DNA of 64,000 nucleotides from Actinokineospora xionganensis. GTDB taxonomy: Bacteria; Actinomycetota; Actinomycetes; Mycobacteriales; Pseudonocardiaceae. The notes beneath the pieces were generated by a model. That model saw only the letters and a list, made by a program, of their open reading frames with translations. It made no database searches and had not been told where the DNA came from. Each line of letters begins with the position of its first letter. The stretch's first letter is position 1. The translations under genes were made by a program, and so were the position numbers. The DNA is taken from positions 62,001 to 126,000 of the forward strand of contig NZ_JABVED010000011.1 in NCBI RefSeq assembly GCF_014323725.1, written 5' to 3'. Below, one piece after another: positions 9,380 through 18,410 of the stretch.

Positions 9380-9391
9380 TGGTATATACCA
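9380..9391. promoter_or_regulatory. 12-bp palindrome TGGTATATACCA, GntR/HutC-like operator
   Basis: A perfect 12-bp palindrome about 70 bp before the sugar-transporter operon. It matches the pattern TGGTNNANACCA bound by HutC/DasR/NagR-type GntR regulators, such as the dre site TGGTCTAGACCA. It contains a TATA core, so it may overlap the promoter. No GntR gene is present in the window, so the regulator would act in trans. Confidence 0.6.
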
Positions 9392-9460
9392 ATCTGGTGC
9401 CAGGCGCCCTGCTCGCATCTTGGGGCCTGCTCGTGCCGACTGAAGATCTGGATGGTGACC

Positions 9461-10867
9461 ATGCGTTCGACCAATGGGCTGGTTCTCGCCGCCGCGCTTT
9501 CCCTCGCGTTGACGGGCTGTGGCGGCGGGACCGACGCGGGCGGGGGCGGCGCCGCGCCGCTGACGTTGCCCGGTGTCGATGAGTACCTGAACGCGCCGTG
9601 TCCCGAGGTGGGGACGAAACCCGCCACCGACAAGGAGTTCACCTACTGGTCGATGTGGACCGCCGACGAGCCGCAGGGCAAGGTGCTCGGCAAGGCCATC
9701 AAGTGCTTCACCGAGAAGACCGGCGTCAAGGTCAACGTGCAGTGGCTGGGCCGCAAGCTGCTCACCCAGAACGTCGCGCCCGCCCTGAACACCGACACCG
9801 TGCCCGACCTGTTCGACCAGGACATCAGCCAGGTCAAGGCCGCCATCGTGGCGCCGGGCGGCACGCAGCCGGTCGACGACGTGCTCGACTACAAGATCGG
9901 TGAGGGCGACAAGACCGTCCGGGACGTGCTCCCCAAGTCGTCCTACGACATCCCCCAGAACAAGGACGCGAACGGCAAGATCTTCGAGATCCCGTACGAG
10001 CTGCTGGGCAACGCCTGGTGGTACGACAAGGCGAAGATCAAGGACTTCAAGGCCCCCGCCACCATGGCCGACCTGTTCGCCCTGTTCGACAAGGCGAAGT
10101 CCGACGGCATGGCCGCGGTCAGCCAGGACGGCGACATCAACTTCTACAACGCCTACTTCTTCACCCAGATCGCCGTGCGCTACCTCGGCGCGGGCGGGCT
10201 GGAGAAGGCCGCGCTCGACAAGTCCGGCGCCGCGTGGACTTCCGACCCGGGCCTGCTCAAGTCCGCCGAACTGGTGGAGAAGCTGGCCAAGGGCGGCTAC
10301 TTCATCGACGGCTGGGACGCGGCGAAGTTCCCGCAGATCCAGCAGCGCTGGGCCGACGGCGACGCGGCGTACCTGTTCGTCGGCAGCTGGGGCCCGAGCG
10401 AGACCCGCGAGTACCTGAGCAAGCAGGGTGGCGACAAGGGAATCGAGTACGCCTCGTTCCAGTTCCCGCAGCCCGAGGGCGCCACGCACAAGGTCGTCGA
10501 GCAGCTGCCGATCGGCTTCGCCGTGACGGCCAAGGCGAAGCACCCGGAGGCGGCCAAGGCGTTCATCGCCTACATGCTCAACAAGGACATCCTCTCGGGC
10601 ATCCCCGCGGTCGCCGACAACCTGACCCCGCGCGCCGACCTCCCCGTGCCGGACTCACTCAAGGACGTCAAGGCCGCCCTTGAGGCCCCGGGCGTGGAGC
10701 ACGCGATCTTCATGGACGCGCTCGACGGCCTGGCCGCGGGCAAGTGGGTCGACAACGTCTTCTACCCGCTCAACAACGACCTGCTCAAGGGCAAGATCAC
10801 CGCGAAGCAGTTCATCGACGGCCTCGCGGCGAAGCAGGCTGAGTTCTGGAAGAGCACGAATTCATGA
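9461..10867 (+). CDS. ABC transporter substrate-binding lipoprotein (UgpB-like)
   Basis: A 468-residue solute-binding protein for a carbohydrate-type importer. The signal ends in the lipobox LTGC, followed by a Gly-rich linker and a family 1 binding-protein fold: FTYWSMWTADEPQG, PDLFDQDISQVKAA, YELLGNAWWYDKAKIKDF, LFVGSWGPSE and QLPIGFAVTAKAKHPEAAKAF. Two possible starts (9452 and 9461) differ by three codons; the second has a GGATGG sequence at good spacing. Its stop overlaps the permease start (ATGA). The mycobacterial counterpart in this neighbourhood is ugpB, which binds glycerophosphocholine (recalled). The substrate here is uncertain; sugar or glycerophosphodiester are both possible. 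Confidence 0.85.
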   Translation: MRSTNGLVLAAALSLALTGCGGGTDAGGGGAAPLTLPGVDEYLNAPCPEVGTKPATDKEFTYWSMWTADEPQGKVLGKAIKCFTEKTGVKVNVQWLGRKLLTQNVAPALNTDTVPDLFDQDISQVKAAIVAPGGTQPVDDVLDYKIGEGDKTVRDVLPKSSYDIPQNKDANGKIFEIPYELLGNAWWYDKAKIKDFKAPATMADLFALFDKAKSDGMAAVSQDGDINFYNAYFFTQIAVRYLGAGGLEKAALDKSGAAWTSDPGLLKSAELVEKLAKGGYFIDGWDAAKFPQIQQRWADGDAAYLFVGSWGPSETREYLSKQGGDKGIEYASFQFPQPEGATHKVVEQLPIGFAVTAKAKHPEAAKAFIAYMLNKDILSGIPAVADNLTPRADLPVPDSLKDVKAALEAPGVEHAIFMDALDGLAAGKWVDNVFYPLNNDLLKGKITAKQFIDGLAAKQAEFWKSTNS

Positions 10868-11778
10868 CCGCTGCTCTAGGTGCGCACAAGGCCGGTCGAC
10901 GGCGGCTGTTCCTGCCGTTCTTCCTGCCCGCCGTGTCGCTGTACGTGCTCTTCCTGCTGGTTCCGACCGTCGCGACGGTCGTGCTGGGCTTCACCTCGTG
11001 GGCCGGGGCGGGCGACACGCCCCGGTTCACCGGGTTGGCCAACTTCGGCGAGTTGCTGGCGTCGGACTCGTTCCGTTTCTCGTTCCTGAACACGCTGCTC
11101 TACATCGTGGTCGGCGGTGTCGGGACGTTCCTGCTGGCGTTCCTGTTCACGATGGTGCTGCGCGACATGCGCGGCGGCAAGACGGTCCGGGCGATCCTGT
11201 TCTTCCCCAACATCGTCGCCCCGGTGGCGCTGGGGATGTTCTTCGGGATCGTGCTGATCTTCCGCCCGAACCGGCAGGGGCTCGTCAACTTCGTGCTGGA
11301 GTCCTTCGGGATCGACGCGGTGAAGTTCCTGGCCCCGGAGAACGTGACCTGGGTCGTGACGGGCTGCCTGATCTGGGCGAGCGCGGGGTTCTACATCACG
11401 ATCCTGATGGCAGCGGTTGACCGGATTCCGCCGTATCTCTATGAGGACGCGGACATCGCGGGCGCGTCGCCGTGGCAGAAGTTCCGCAACATCACGCTTC
11501 CGCTGACGTGGGACGTGATCGGGGTGGCCGGTGTGCTGTGGACGATCGGCGCGATCAAGATCTTCGAGTTGGTGTTCGTGCTCGCCGGGCCGGGCACCTA
11601 CTCGCCGCCGATCCAGTCGTGGACGCTCGGTGTCTACGTCTTCGACCGCTCCTTCGGCACGGCGGGCTCGCCCGAGTACGGCATGGCGTGCGCGGCCGCG
11701 GTCGTGATGATCGCGCTCGTGTCCGTGCTCGTGGTCATGCTGCGCAGGATGATGAGGCGCGACAGTGTCCAGTTCTGA
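10864..11778 (+). CDS. ABC transporter permease (UgpA-like)
   Basis: A 304-residue inner-membrane permease of the MalF/UgpA family. Six hydrophobic spans are visible, starting FLPFFLPAVSLYVLFLLVPTV. The coupling-helix EAA motif reads EDADIAGASPWQKFRNITLPL near residue 200, where it docks onto the ATPase. It is translationally coupled to the binding-protein gene (ATGA) and overlaps the next permease by 14 bp, so the three are one transcript. Confidence 0.9.
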   Translation: MTAALGAHKAGRRRLFLPFFLPAVSLYVLFLLVPTVATVVLGFTSWAGAGDTPRFTGLANFGELLASDSFRFSFLNTLLYIVVGGVGTFLLAFLFTMVLRDMRGGKTVRAILFFPNIVAPVALGMFFGIVLIFRPNRQGLVNFVLESFGIDAVKFLAPENVTWVVTGCLIWASAGFYITILMAAVDRIPPYLYEDADIAGASPWQKFRNITLPLTWDVIGVAGVLWTIGAIKIFELVFVLAGPGTYSPPIQSWTLGVYVFDRSFGTAGSPEYGMACAAAVVMIALVSVLVVMLRRMMRRDSVQF

Positions 11779-12718
11779 GAGGCAATCCACTGTGACCGTC
11801 ACCGCTCCACGGGTCCCGAAGCCGACCGTGCCGCCGCGGGTCGCTCCCCGCAGGCCGCGTCCGGCGCCGGGCTCCCGCGGCCTGAGTCCGTTGCGGCTGC
11901 TGGGAATGGCGTTCGTCTGGCTGTTCACGGCGTTCAACATCCTGGTTCTCTACTGGCTGCTGACGGCCACGTTCAAGACACCGATCGAGATCTTCACCAA
12001 GCCGTTCGCCCTGCCGTACCAGTGGTTCGAGCGCGGCGACCCGTTCCGCAACATCATCTACGCCTGGAGCAACGCCGGTTTTGGCCGTGCGTTCCTGGTG
12101 ACGGTGGTGCTGGTCGCGGTGTCGTCGGTGGCGATCGTTCTGGTCTCGGCCCCCGCCGCCTACGCGCTGACCCGCCTGGGCGTGCGGGGATCCAACGGGC
12201 TGACCAACTTCATCGCGATCGGGATGGGCATCCCGTTCCAGACCGTGGTGATCCCGCTGTTCATCGGGATGGCCAAGCTGAACCTGACGAACAGCCTGTT
12301 CGGCATGTTCCTGGTCTATGTGGCGCTGTCGATCCCGTTCACGGTGTTCCTGCTGACCGGGTTCTTCCGTTCCCTGCCCGACGAACTGGAGGAGGCGGCG
12401 TCCATCGACGGCGCGTCGCCGCTGCGCACGTTCTTCTCGATCATGCTGCCGCTCGCCCGCGGCGGCCTGATCACCGCGCTGATCCTCAACGCCATCGGAC
12501 TGTGGAACGAGACCCTGCTCGCGTTGGTGTTTCTCAACGAGAACGCCAACTTCACCCTCGCCCGCGCGCTGTTCTCGTTCTACGGCGCCGCGAGCTACCA
12601 GTCGGAGTACGGCGGCCTGATCGCCGGTGTCGCGATCGTCGTGCTGCCGATGCTTGTGCTGTATGTGTTGCTGGCCCGCCGGATCATCACCGGCCTGACC
12701 CTCGGCGCCGGTAAATAG
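11765..12718 (+). CDS. ABC transporter permease (UgpE-like)
   Basis: A 317-residue MalG/UgpE-family permease. A basic, Pro-rich cytoplasmic N-terminus of about 45 residues precedes six spans; the EAA loop is EEAASIDGASPLRTFFSIMLPLAR near residue 215. The GTG at 11765 lies inside the preceding permease gene; a GTG at 11792 is an alternative that would trim nine residues. Together with the partner permease it forms the heterodimeric channel. Confidence 0.9.
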   Translation: MSSSERQSTVTVTAPRVPKPTVPPRVAPRRPRPAPGSRGLSPLRLLGMAFVWLFTAFNILVLYWLLTATFKTPIEIFTKPFALPYQWFERGDPFRNIIYAWSNAGFGRAFLVTVVLVAVSSVAIVLVSAPAAYALTRLGVRGSNGLTNFIAIGMGIPFQTVVIPLFIGMAKLNLTNSLFGMFLVYVALSIPFTVFLLTGFFRSLPDELEEAASIDGASPLRTFFSIMLPLARGGLITALILNAIGLWNETLLALVFLNENANFTLARALFSFYGAASYQSEYGGLIAGVAIVVLPMLVLYVLLARRIITGLTLGAGK

Positions 12719-12736
12719 CGTCCACTAGGGAGAGAA

Positions 12737-13837
<1,101 letters not shown>

Positions 13838-13845
13838 TCGCGTGC

Positions 13846-13883
13846 CGAGTCCCCGGTTCCGGTGCCCCGGAACCGGGGACTCG
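13846..13883 (+). terminator. 17-bp-stem hairpin after the ABC operon
   Basis: Arms 13846-13862 and 13867-13883 are perfect complements (CGAGTCCCCGGTTCCGG on the left) with a TGCC loop, nine bases after the ATPase stop and followed by GCGCGTTTCG. It fits a terminator of the ABC operon. Its GAGTCC start and GGACTCGCG end match the borders of the 21-nt repeat family, so it may be a short member of that family. Confidence 0.8.
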
Positions 13884-13889
13884 CGCGTT

Positions 13890-14194
13890 TCGACGACGCA
13901 CCCGGAGAAGCTGGGACACCTTGGGCGGCAACCACCAGTTCCACTCGCCTACCGTGGCCACGGTCGCGGGCAGCAGCACCGACCGCGTCCAGGATGATGC
14001 CCAGCGCGATCCCGGTCGACAAGATCGCGACGTCGAGTCCGCCTCCCGCCGCCATCGACGCGGAGGCGAAGAACGGTTGCGGGCTTGCGGCGGAGCGGGC
14101 CTGGGGTTGTCCATTGTGGCCTCGGTCGTGGCCGCCCACGGCGGAAGGCCACGGTCGACAGCGGCTCGACTTTCGTGGTTCGGCTTCCGCTAGG
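13890..14194 (+). pseudogene. decayed remnants, including a histidine-kinase C-terminus
   Basis: This 300-bp gap has no intact gene. On the + strand, 14089-14150 reads GAGLGLSIVASVVAAHGG, the ATP-binding G-box end of a sensor kinase, and the usual ending SGSTFVVRLPL follows from 14159 but in another frame; the rest of the kinase is missing. On the - strand, 13960-14080 reads a hydrophobic STGIALGIILDAVGAA, like one span of an efflux permease, also broken. These look like the ends of two lost genes. The kinase call is fairly clear; the permease call is weak. Confidence 0.55.
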
Positions 14195-15035
14195 AGATGT
14201 CCGCCCGTAGCACCTCACCGGCAAGGATCTTCGTGAGCTCCGCCGGGTCACAGTTGTGCCCGGTCTGCCGCCGAAGCTCCTTGCGCACCGCCTCCACCAC
14301 GGGTTCGGAAAGGACGACGGCCGACAGCGACCGGGGTGAGGTGGCGGCTTTGGCCCGCCACAACTCATCCAGGTAGCGGCGCTTGATGGCCTCTTTGGAG
14401 ATGGCAAAGAGGTGGTCGGACTTGACGGCCACGGTGTCGGGGCCCAGCAGGTCGACCTCCATGGCGAGGTCGAGCACGACCGGAAGGCCGCCGGTGAGAT
14501 GCCAGACCTGCCAGACCTGTCCGTTGGTGAGGATCATCCACTCGACACCCTCGTTCACGGCGTACATCTGGACTTGCCGCAAATGCCGGGCGCCGAGCTT
14601 CTGCGTGCAGCGCTTGACCTCGATGAACGCCACGAGTTGCTTGTCGATGCGGATGCCGTAGTCGGCGAACTCGCCCTTCACCTGGTACTCGGTGGTCAGG
14701 TCCTCGTACTTGTCGAAGCCCAGGGCGTCGCAGAGGAAGTCGGTGATCAGCAGCCGAGTGTCGCCTTCGTTGGCGTCCCGCTCCACCAAGTCCTGCAGGG
14801 GCTTGTTGAACCGCCGGATCGCCAGGCGAACCCGCTCCCGCGCCGTGCTTTCCCACTTCGGCGCCGACCTCTTGATCGGCTGGCGCGGCATGGGGGCGGC
14901 AGGCGCGATGGGCGGAGCCGGTGCGATGGTCGCGTCGATCACGGCACCGTCCACTTCGGCGACGGGCCAGGTCGGGGCGGCGGTCACCGCGCGATCCATT
15001 TCGGAGACCGGCCAGGCTGGAGGGTGCTCATCCAT
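14190..15035 (-). CDS. stand-alone HsdR-N-like PD-(D/E)XK nuclease domain protein
   Basis: A 281-residue protein whose middle part matches the N-terminal nuclease domain of type I restriction R subunits: LLITDFLCDALGFDKYEDLTTEYQ, then the catalytic pattern D(YGIRIDKQLVAF)IEVKR near residues 128-142, then QVQMYAVNEGVEWMILTNGQ. The Asp, Glu and Lys expected for PD-(D/E)XK are all present. There is no helicase part, no HsdM or HsdS nearby, and the N-terminal 60 residues are Pro/Ala-rich linker. The ATG at 15035 or 15038 is favoured by an upstream GAGGAG. Whether it cleaves DNA or is a regulator is unknown; many actinomycetes have such solo proteins. Confidence 0.75.
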   Translation of the reverse strand: MDEHPPAWPVSEMDRAVTAAPTWPVAEVDGAVIDATIAPAPPIAPAAPMPRQPIKRSAPKWESTARERVRLAIRRFNKPLQDLVERDANEGDTRLLITDFLCDALGFDKYEDLTTEYQVKGEFADYGIRIDKQLVAFIEVKRCTQKLGARHLRQVQMYAVNEGVEWMILTNGQVWQVWHLTGGLPVVLDLAMEVDLLGPDTVAVKSDHLFAISKEAIKRRYLDELWRAKAATSPRSLSAVVLSEPVVEAVRKELRRQTGHNCDPAELTKILAGEVLRADIS

Positions 15036-15102
15036 CATCAAGGCTCCTCATGACGTCGTGTCACTAGGAGTCGCCGGCCGACCCGGTTTTGTAACAGGCG
15101 GG

Positions 15103-15618
15103 CTATCCGCGATGCCGTGAGCGGAACGCCGCCACGTGCACCCGATTCGCGCACCGAGGCGAGCAGAAGCGCTTTGCCTGGTTGGTGGAGCTGTCCAGGT
15201 AGTAGTTGCCGCAGCCCTCAGCCGCGCAGTGCCCCCACCGGCTCAGCGGGTGGCGCACGATCGCCTGCGCGAGTCCCCAAGCCGAAGCGGCGGCGACCTC
15301 GGTGGCGGGGGAGGCGTCCTGGTCGGCCACGTGGATGTGCCACCCGCCCGACCCGTGGCCGGAGACCCGAGGGCGCGGCGGGTGTTCGGCCAGCAGGCCG
15401 TTCACCGACGTCAGCACCGCCTCCCCGTCCCCGCGCACCGCCGCGTCCAGGGTCGCGCGGATGGTCGAGGCGACCACGCGTAGGGCGGTGACGTCCGTCG
15501 AGTCGGCCCGGGAGGACCACCAAGGCTCGTCGTGCAGTGCCGCGCGCAGTCCGGACAGGTCGCTGAGGTCGGCGTTGGCGAGCCGAAGGGCGACGTCTAG
15601 GTAATCAGCGTTGTCCAC
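15103..15618 (-). CDS. CGNR zinc-finger (ABATE-type) protein
   Basis: A 171-residue protein with the C-terminal CGNR zinc finger: CAAEGCGNYYLDSSTNQAKRF, then CSPRCANRVHVAAFR, giving four Cys ligands and the NR signature (CANR here rather than CGNR). The N-terminal part is the helical ABATE-like domain (LRLANADLSDLSGLRAALHD and the ATIRATLDAAVRGD segment). Such proteins are predicted stress-linked DNA-binding regulators. The GTG start is divergent from the MATE exporter with only 64 bp between, which contains an inverted repeat; it may regulate the exporter and itself. That link is inference. Confidence 0.82.
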   Translation of the reverse strand: MDNADYLDVALRLANADLSDLSGLRAALHDEPWWSSRADSTDVTALRVVASTIRATLDAAVRGDGEAVLTSVNGLLAEHPPRPRVSGHGSGGWHIHVADQDASPATEVAAASAWGLAQAIVRHPLSRWGHCAAEGCGNYYLDSSTNQAKRFCSPRCANRVHVAAFRSRHRG

Positions 15619-15642
15619 GGACGGTCCTTACGGCTACTGTCA

Positions 15643-15665
15643 GGTGCGAAACACGTTATCGCACC
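15643..15665. promoter_or_regulatory. inverted repeat GGTGCGA-N9-TCGCACC between divergent genes
   Basis: Perfect 7-bp arms at 15643-15649 and 15659-15665 lie midway between the CGNR gene (-) and the MATE gene (+). The position fits a shared operator over both promoters. The CGNR protein is the nearest candidate to bind it. Confidence 0.55.
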
Positions 15666-15682
15666 TTACCGGACGGTGGACC

Positions 15683-16975
15683 ATGCGTGACCTGCGTCAA
15701 GTGCTGCGTCTCGCTGTCCCCGCGCTGCCGGTGCTCGCCGCCGAGCCGCTCTACCTGCTGGTCGACACGGCCGTCGTCGGCCATCTCGGGGCCAGGGAAC
15801 TCGGCGCGCTCGGGATCGGGGCGATCGTCCTCGCCATCCTGTCCACCCAGTTGACCTTCCTGTCTTACGGCACCACCGCCCGCGCCGCCCGGCTCCACGG
15901 TGCGGGCCGACGCGCCGACGCGGTGGCCGAGGGGATCCAGGCGACCTGGCTGGCGCTCGCCCTCGGCGTCCTGATCGTCGGGGTCGGCCAGCTCCTCGCC
16001 GGTCCCATCGCCCGGGCGCTGGCCGGTCCGGGCGACCTCGCCGACGCGGCCACCGGCTGGCTGCGCATCGCCCTCCTCGGCGTCCCGATGATCCTGGTGA
16101 CCCTCGCGGGCAACGGCTGGATGCGCGGCGTCCAGGACACCGGCCGACCTCTGCGCTACGTCCTCGCGGGCAACGCCACCTCCGCCTTCCTCTGCCCGTT
16201 CCTCGTCCACGGCCTCGACTGGGGCCTTGACGGCTCGGCCGTCGCCAATGTCGCCGGGCAGTTCCTGGCAGGCGCGCTGTTCCTGCGCGCGCTCCTGTCC
16301 GAACGAGTGGAACGCCGACCGCACCTCACGGTCATGCGCGCCCAACTGGTTCTCGGCCGCGACCTGATCCTGCGCAGCCTCGCCTTCCAGGCCTGCTTCG
16401 TCTCCGCCGCCGCGGTCGCGGCCCGGACCTCCGTCGGGGCCGTCGGCGCCCACCAGGTCGTGCTCCAGCTCTGGACTTTCCTCGCGCTGGTCCTGGACTC
16501 ACTCGCCATCGCCGCGCAGTCGCTCGTCGGCGCGGCGCTGGGGGCCGGGGACGACAGCCGCGCGAAGGTGCTCGCCCGCAAGCTCACCGGCTACGGGCTC
16601 GCCTTCGGCTGCGCGCTCGGCGTCGTCTTCGCCGCCCTGGCCGGCGTGCTGCCCCGCGCGTTCACGACAGATCTCGTTGTCCTGCAGGAGATCCCGCGCG
16701 CCTGGTGGTTCTTCGTGGCGCTGCAGCCGGTGGCCGGGGTCGTGTTCGCGCTCGACGGTGTCCTCCTCGGCGCGGGTGACGCGCGCTTCCTGCGCACGGC
16801 CACGCTGGCTTCCGCGATCCTGGGATTCCTCCCGCTCGTCTGGATTTCCCACGCGCTGGGTTGGGGTCTGGTCGGCATCTGGACCGGTCTGAGTCTGTTC
16901 ATGCTGATCCGCCTGGCCACGATCCTGGTGCGAATCCGGGCCGGCCGCTGGGCCGTCGTCGGAGCGTCCACTTAG
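15683..16975 (+). CDS. MATE/DinF family multidrug exporter
   Basis: A 430-residue inner-membrane exporter with about twelve spans in two similar halves. The N-terminus reads LRLAVPALPVLAAEPLYLLV followed by the DinF-type DTAVVGHLGARELGALGIG, a subfamily hallmark. The internal half begins ILRSLAFQACFVSAAAVAAR with the matching GAHQVVLQLW motif. DinF-type proteins exchange Na+ or H+ for toxic organic cations or act in oxidative and bile stress. The ATG start is chosen over an upstream GTG because the conserved first helix begins there. A dinF gene also lies in this neighbourhood in mycobacteria (Rv2836c, recalled). Confidence 0.9.
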   Translation: MRDLRQVLRLAVPALPVLAAEPLYLLVDTAVVGHLGARELGALGIGAIVLAILSTQLTFLSYGTTARAARLHGAGRRADAVAEGIQATWLALALGVLIVGVGQLLAGPIARALAGPGDLADAATGWLRIALLGVPMILVTLAGNGWMRGVQDTGRPLRYVLAGNATSAFLCPFLVHGLDWGLDGSAVANVAGQFLAGALFLRALLSERVERRPHLTVMRAQLVLGRDLILRSLAFQACFVSAAAVAARTSVGAVGAHQVVLQLWTFLALVLDSLAIAAQSLVGAALGAGDDSRAKVLARKLTGYGLAFGCALGVVFAALAGVLPRAFTTDLVVLQEIPRAWWFFVALQPVAGVVFALDGVLLGAGDARFLRTATLASAILGFLPLVWISHALGWGLVGIWTGLSLFMLIRLATILVRIRAGRWAVVGAST

Positions 16976-16994
16976 GACTGTGACAGAGAACACG

Positions 16995-17029
16995 GTTAGC
17001 TAGGCTAACAATCTTTCTGTTCAGAAAGA
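16995..17029. promoter_or_regulatory. two adjacent inverted repeats upstream of the MFS gene
   Basis: GTTAGC-TAG-GCTAAC (16995-17009) is followed at once by TCTTTCTG-TT-CAGAAAGA (17012-17029), 42 bp before the MFS start. The first resembles a shortened iron box (IdeR/DmdR consensus TTAGGTTAGGCTAACCTAA) with one base missing on the left; the second is an AT-rich palindrome that could be an operator or the terminator of the exporter gene. Both are sequence observations only. Confidence 0.45.
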
Positions 17030-17070
17030 CACACTGGTAGAGACCATTTAGCGAAGACGGGAGAGCCGCC

Positions 17071-18399
17071 GTGTCGGGCACCACGCGCACCGCGCTGGTG
17101 ATCTGGGCGACCGCGGCGACGGTCTACCTCCTGGCGGTGTTCAACCGCACCTCCCTCGGTGTGGCGGGCCTGCAAGCCGCCGAGCGCTTCGACATCGGAC
17201 CGGCCGCCCTCGGCGTGTTCACCGTCCTGCAGATCGGCGTCTACGCCGCCATGCAGATCCCCACCGGCCTGCTCGTCGACCGCTTCGGCCCGCGCCGCAC
17301 CCTGACCGCGGCGGCCGTCCTCATCGGACTCGGCCAACTCCTCTTCGCCCTCGCCCCGTCCTACGGCCTCGCCCTGTTCGCGCGCGGCGTGCTCGGCCTC
17401 GGCGACGCGATGACCTTCGTCAGCGTCCTGCGCCTCGTCGCCGCCTACTACCCGCCGCGCCGCTACGCCACGGTCACCGCCATCACCGCCGCCCTGGGCA
17501 CCGTCGGCAACCTCGCCTCCACCGTCCCGCTCACCTTCGCCCTCGCACACGCGGGCTGGGTCTGGACTTTCGCCGTCACCGGCGGAGTCACCATGGCCTA
17601 TGCCGCAATCGTGGCCTGGCGGGTGCGCGACACCCCCGAAGGCGCCCCGGTCCACCGGTCCACCGCGACGACCCTGTCCGAGGTGGTCGACCAGGTTCGG
17701 CACGCCTGGCAGACGCCCGGCACCCGGCTGGGGTTCTGGGTCCACTTCTCGACGATGTTCGCGCCCTCCGTGCTCGGTCTGCTCTGGGGCTTCCCGTACC
17801 TGGTCAAGGCGCAGGGCATGTCCGAGGCCGCCGCGGGCGCGGTGCTCAGCCTGCTCGTGGTGATGGCGGGCGTGACCGGCCCGGTCATCGGGGAGGTCAC
17901 CGGCCGCAGGCCCGCGCTGCGCGTGCCGATCGTCGCGGCGTACATCGCCATCTCGGTGGGTGTGTGGGCGGTGCTGCTCGGGTGGCCCGGCGGGGTCGTC
18001 CCGGCGCCGCTGGTGACCGTCGCTTTCGGCTTCATCGCCATCGGCGGCCCGCTGTCGGGCGTCGGGTTCGCCCTCGCCCGCGACTACAACCCGATCGTGC
18101 GGGTCGGCACGGCCAGCGGGGTGGTCAACGTCGGCGGCTTCTTCGCGATCACCGTCACCACCCTCGCGATCGGACTGCTCCTCGGCGGCGATTCCAACCA
18201 GGCCGACGCGGCCGCGTTCCGGGTCGCTTTCCTTGCCATAGCGGTGATGTTGCTCTTCGGCGCGTGGCGCACCGGCGTCTGGTGGCGGCGCGCCCGGGCC
18301 GCCGTCCTGGCCGCGGACGCCCGTGGCGAATTGGTGCCAGTGGTGATTCGGCGTCGCTCCTGGGACATCCGGGCGCACACGGAATCAGCGTCGTCATAG
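17071..18399 (+). CDS. MFS transporter
   Basis: A 442-residue major-facilitator protein with twelve predicted spans. The family loop after span 2 reads GLLVDRFGPRRTLTAAAVLIG (about residues 68-88), and an Arg-bearing span 4 motif (RGVLGLGDAMTFVSVLRLVA) follows. The second half starts WVHFSTMFAPSVLGLLWGFPYL. The layout resembles nitrate/sialate-type or drug-H+ antiporter groups but no substrate motif is recognised. The GTG start is preceded by GGGAGAG. truB begins 12 bp after its stop, so truB may be co-transcribed with it. Confidence 0.85.
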   Translation: MSGTTRTALVIWATAATVYLLAVFNRTSLGVAGLQAAERFDIGPAALGVFTVLQIGVYAAMQIPTGLLVDRFGPRRTLTAAAVLIGLGQLLFALAPSYGLALFARGVLGLGDAMTFVSVLRLVAAYYPPRRYATVTAITAALGTVGNLASTVPLTFALAHAGWVWTFAVTGGVTMAYAAIVAWRVRDTPEGAPVHRSTATTLSEVVDQVRHAWQTPGTRLGFWVHFSTMFAPSVLGLLWGFPYLVKAQGMSEAAAGAVLSLLVVMAGVTGPVIGEVTGRRPALRVPIVAAYIAISVGVWAVLLGWPGGVVPAPLVTVAFGFIAIGGPLSGVGFALARDYNPIVRVGTASGVVNVGGFFAITVTTLAIGLLLGGDSNQADAAAFRVAFLAIAVMLLFGAWRTGVWWRRARAAVLAADARGELVPVVIRRRSWDIRAHTESASS

Positions 18400-18410
18400 G
18401 ATTCCCGCTC

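Noticed and set aside
9238-9642. A - strand protein through the repeat containing the heptads SNLQNNE and SNVQNIE
   Set aside because: The heptads are simply the 21-nt units read in frame. The frame runs antisense into the binding-protein gene and has no other support.
14190-15618. Complete restriction-modification or defence island
   Set aside because: Only a solo HsdR-N-like protein and a CGNR protein are present; no methyltransferase, helicase or integrase.
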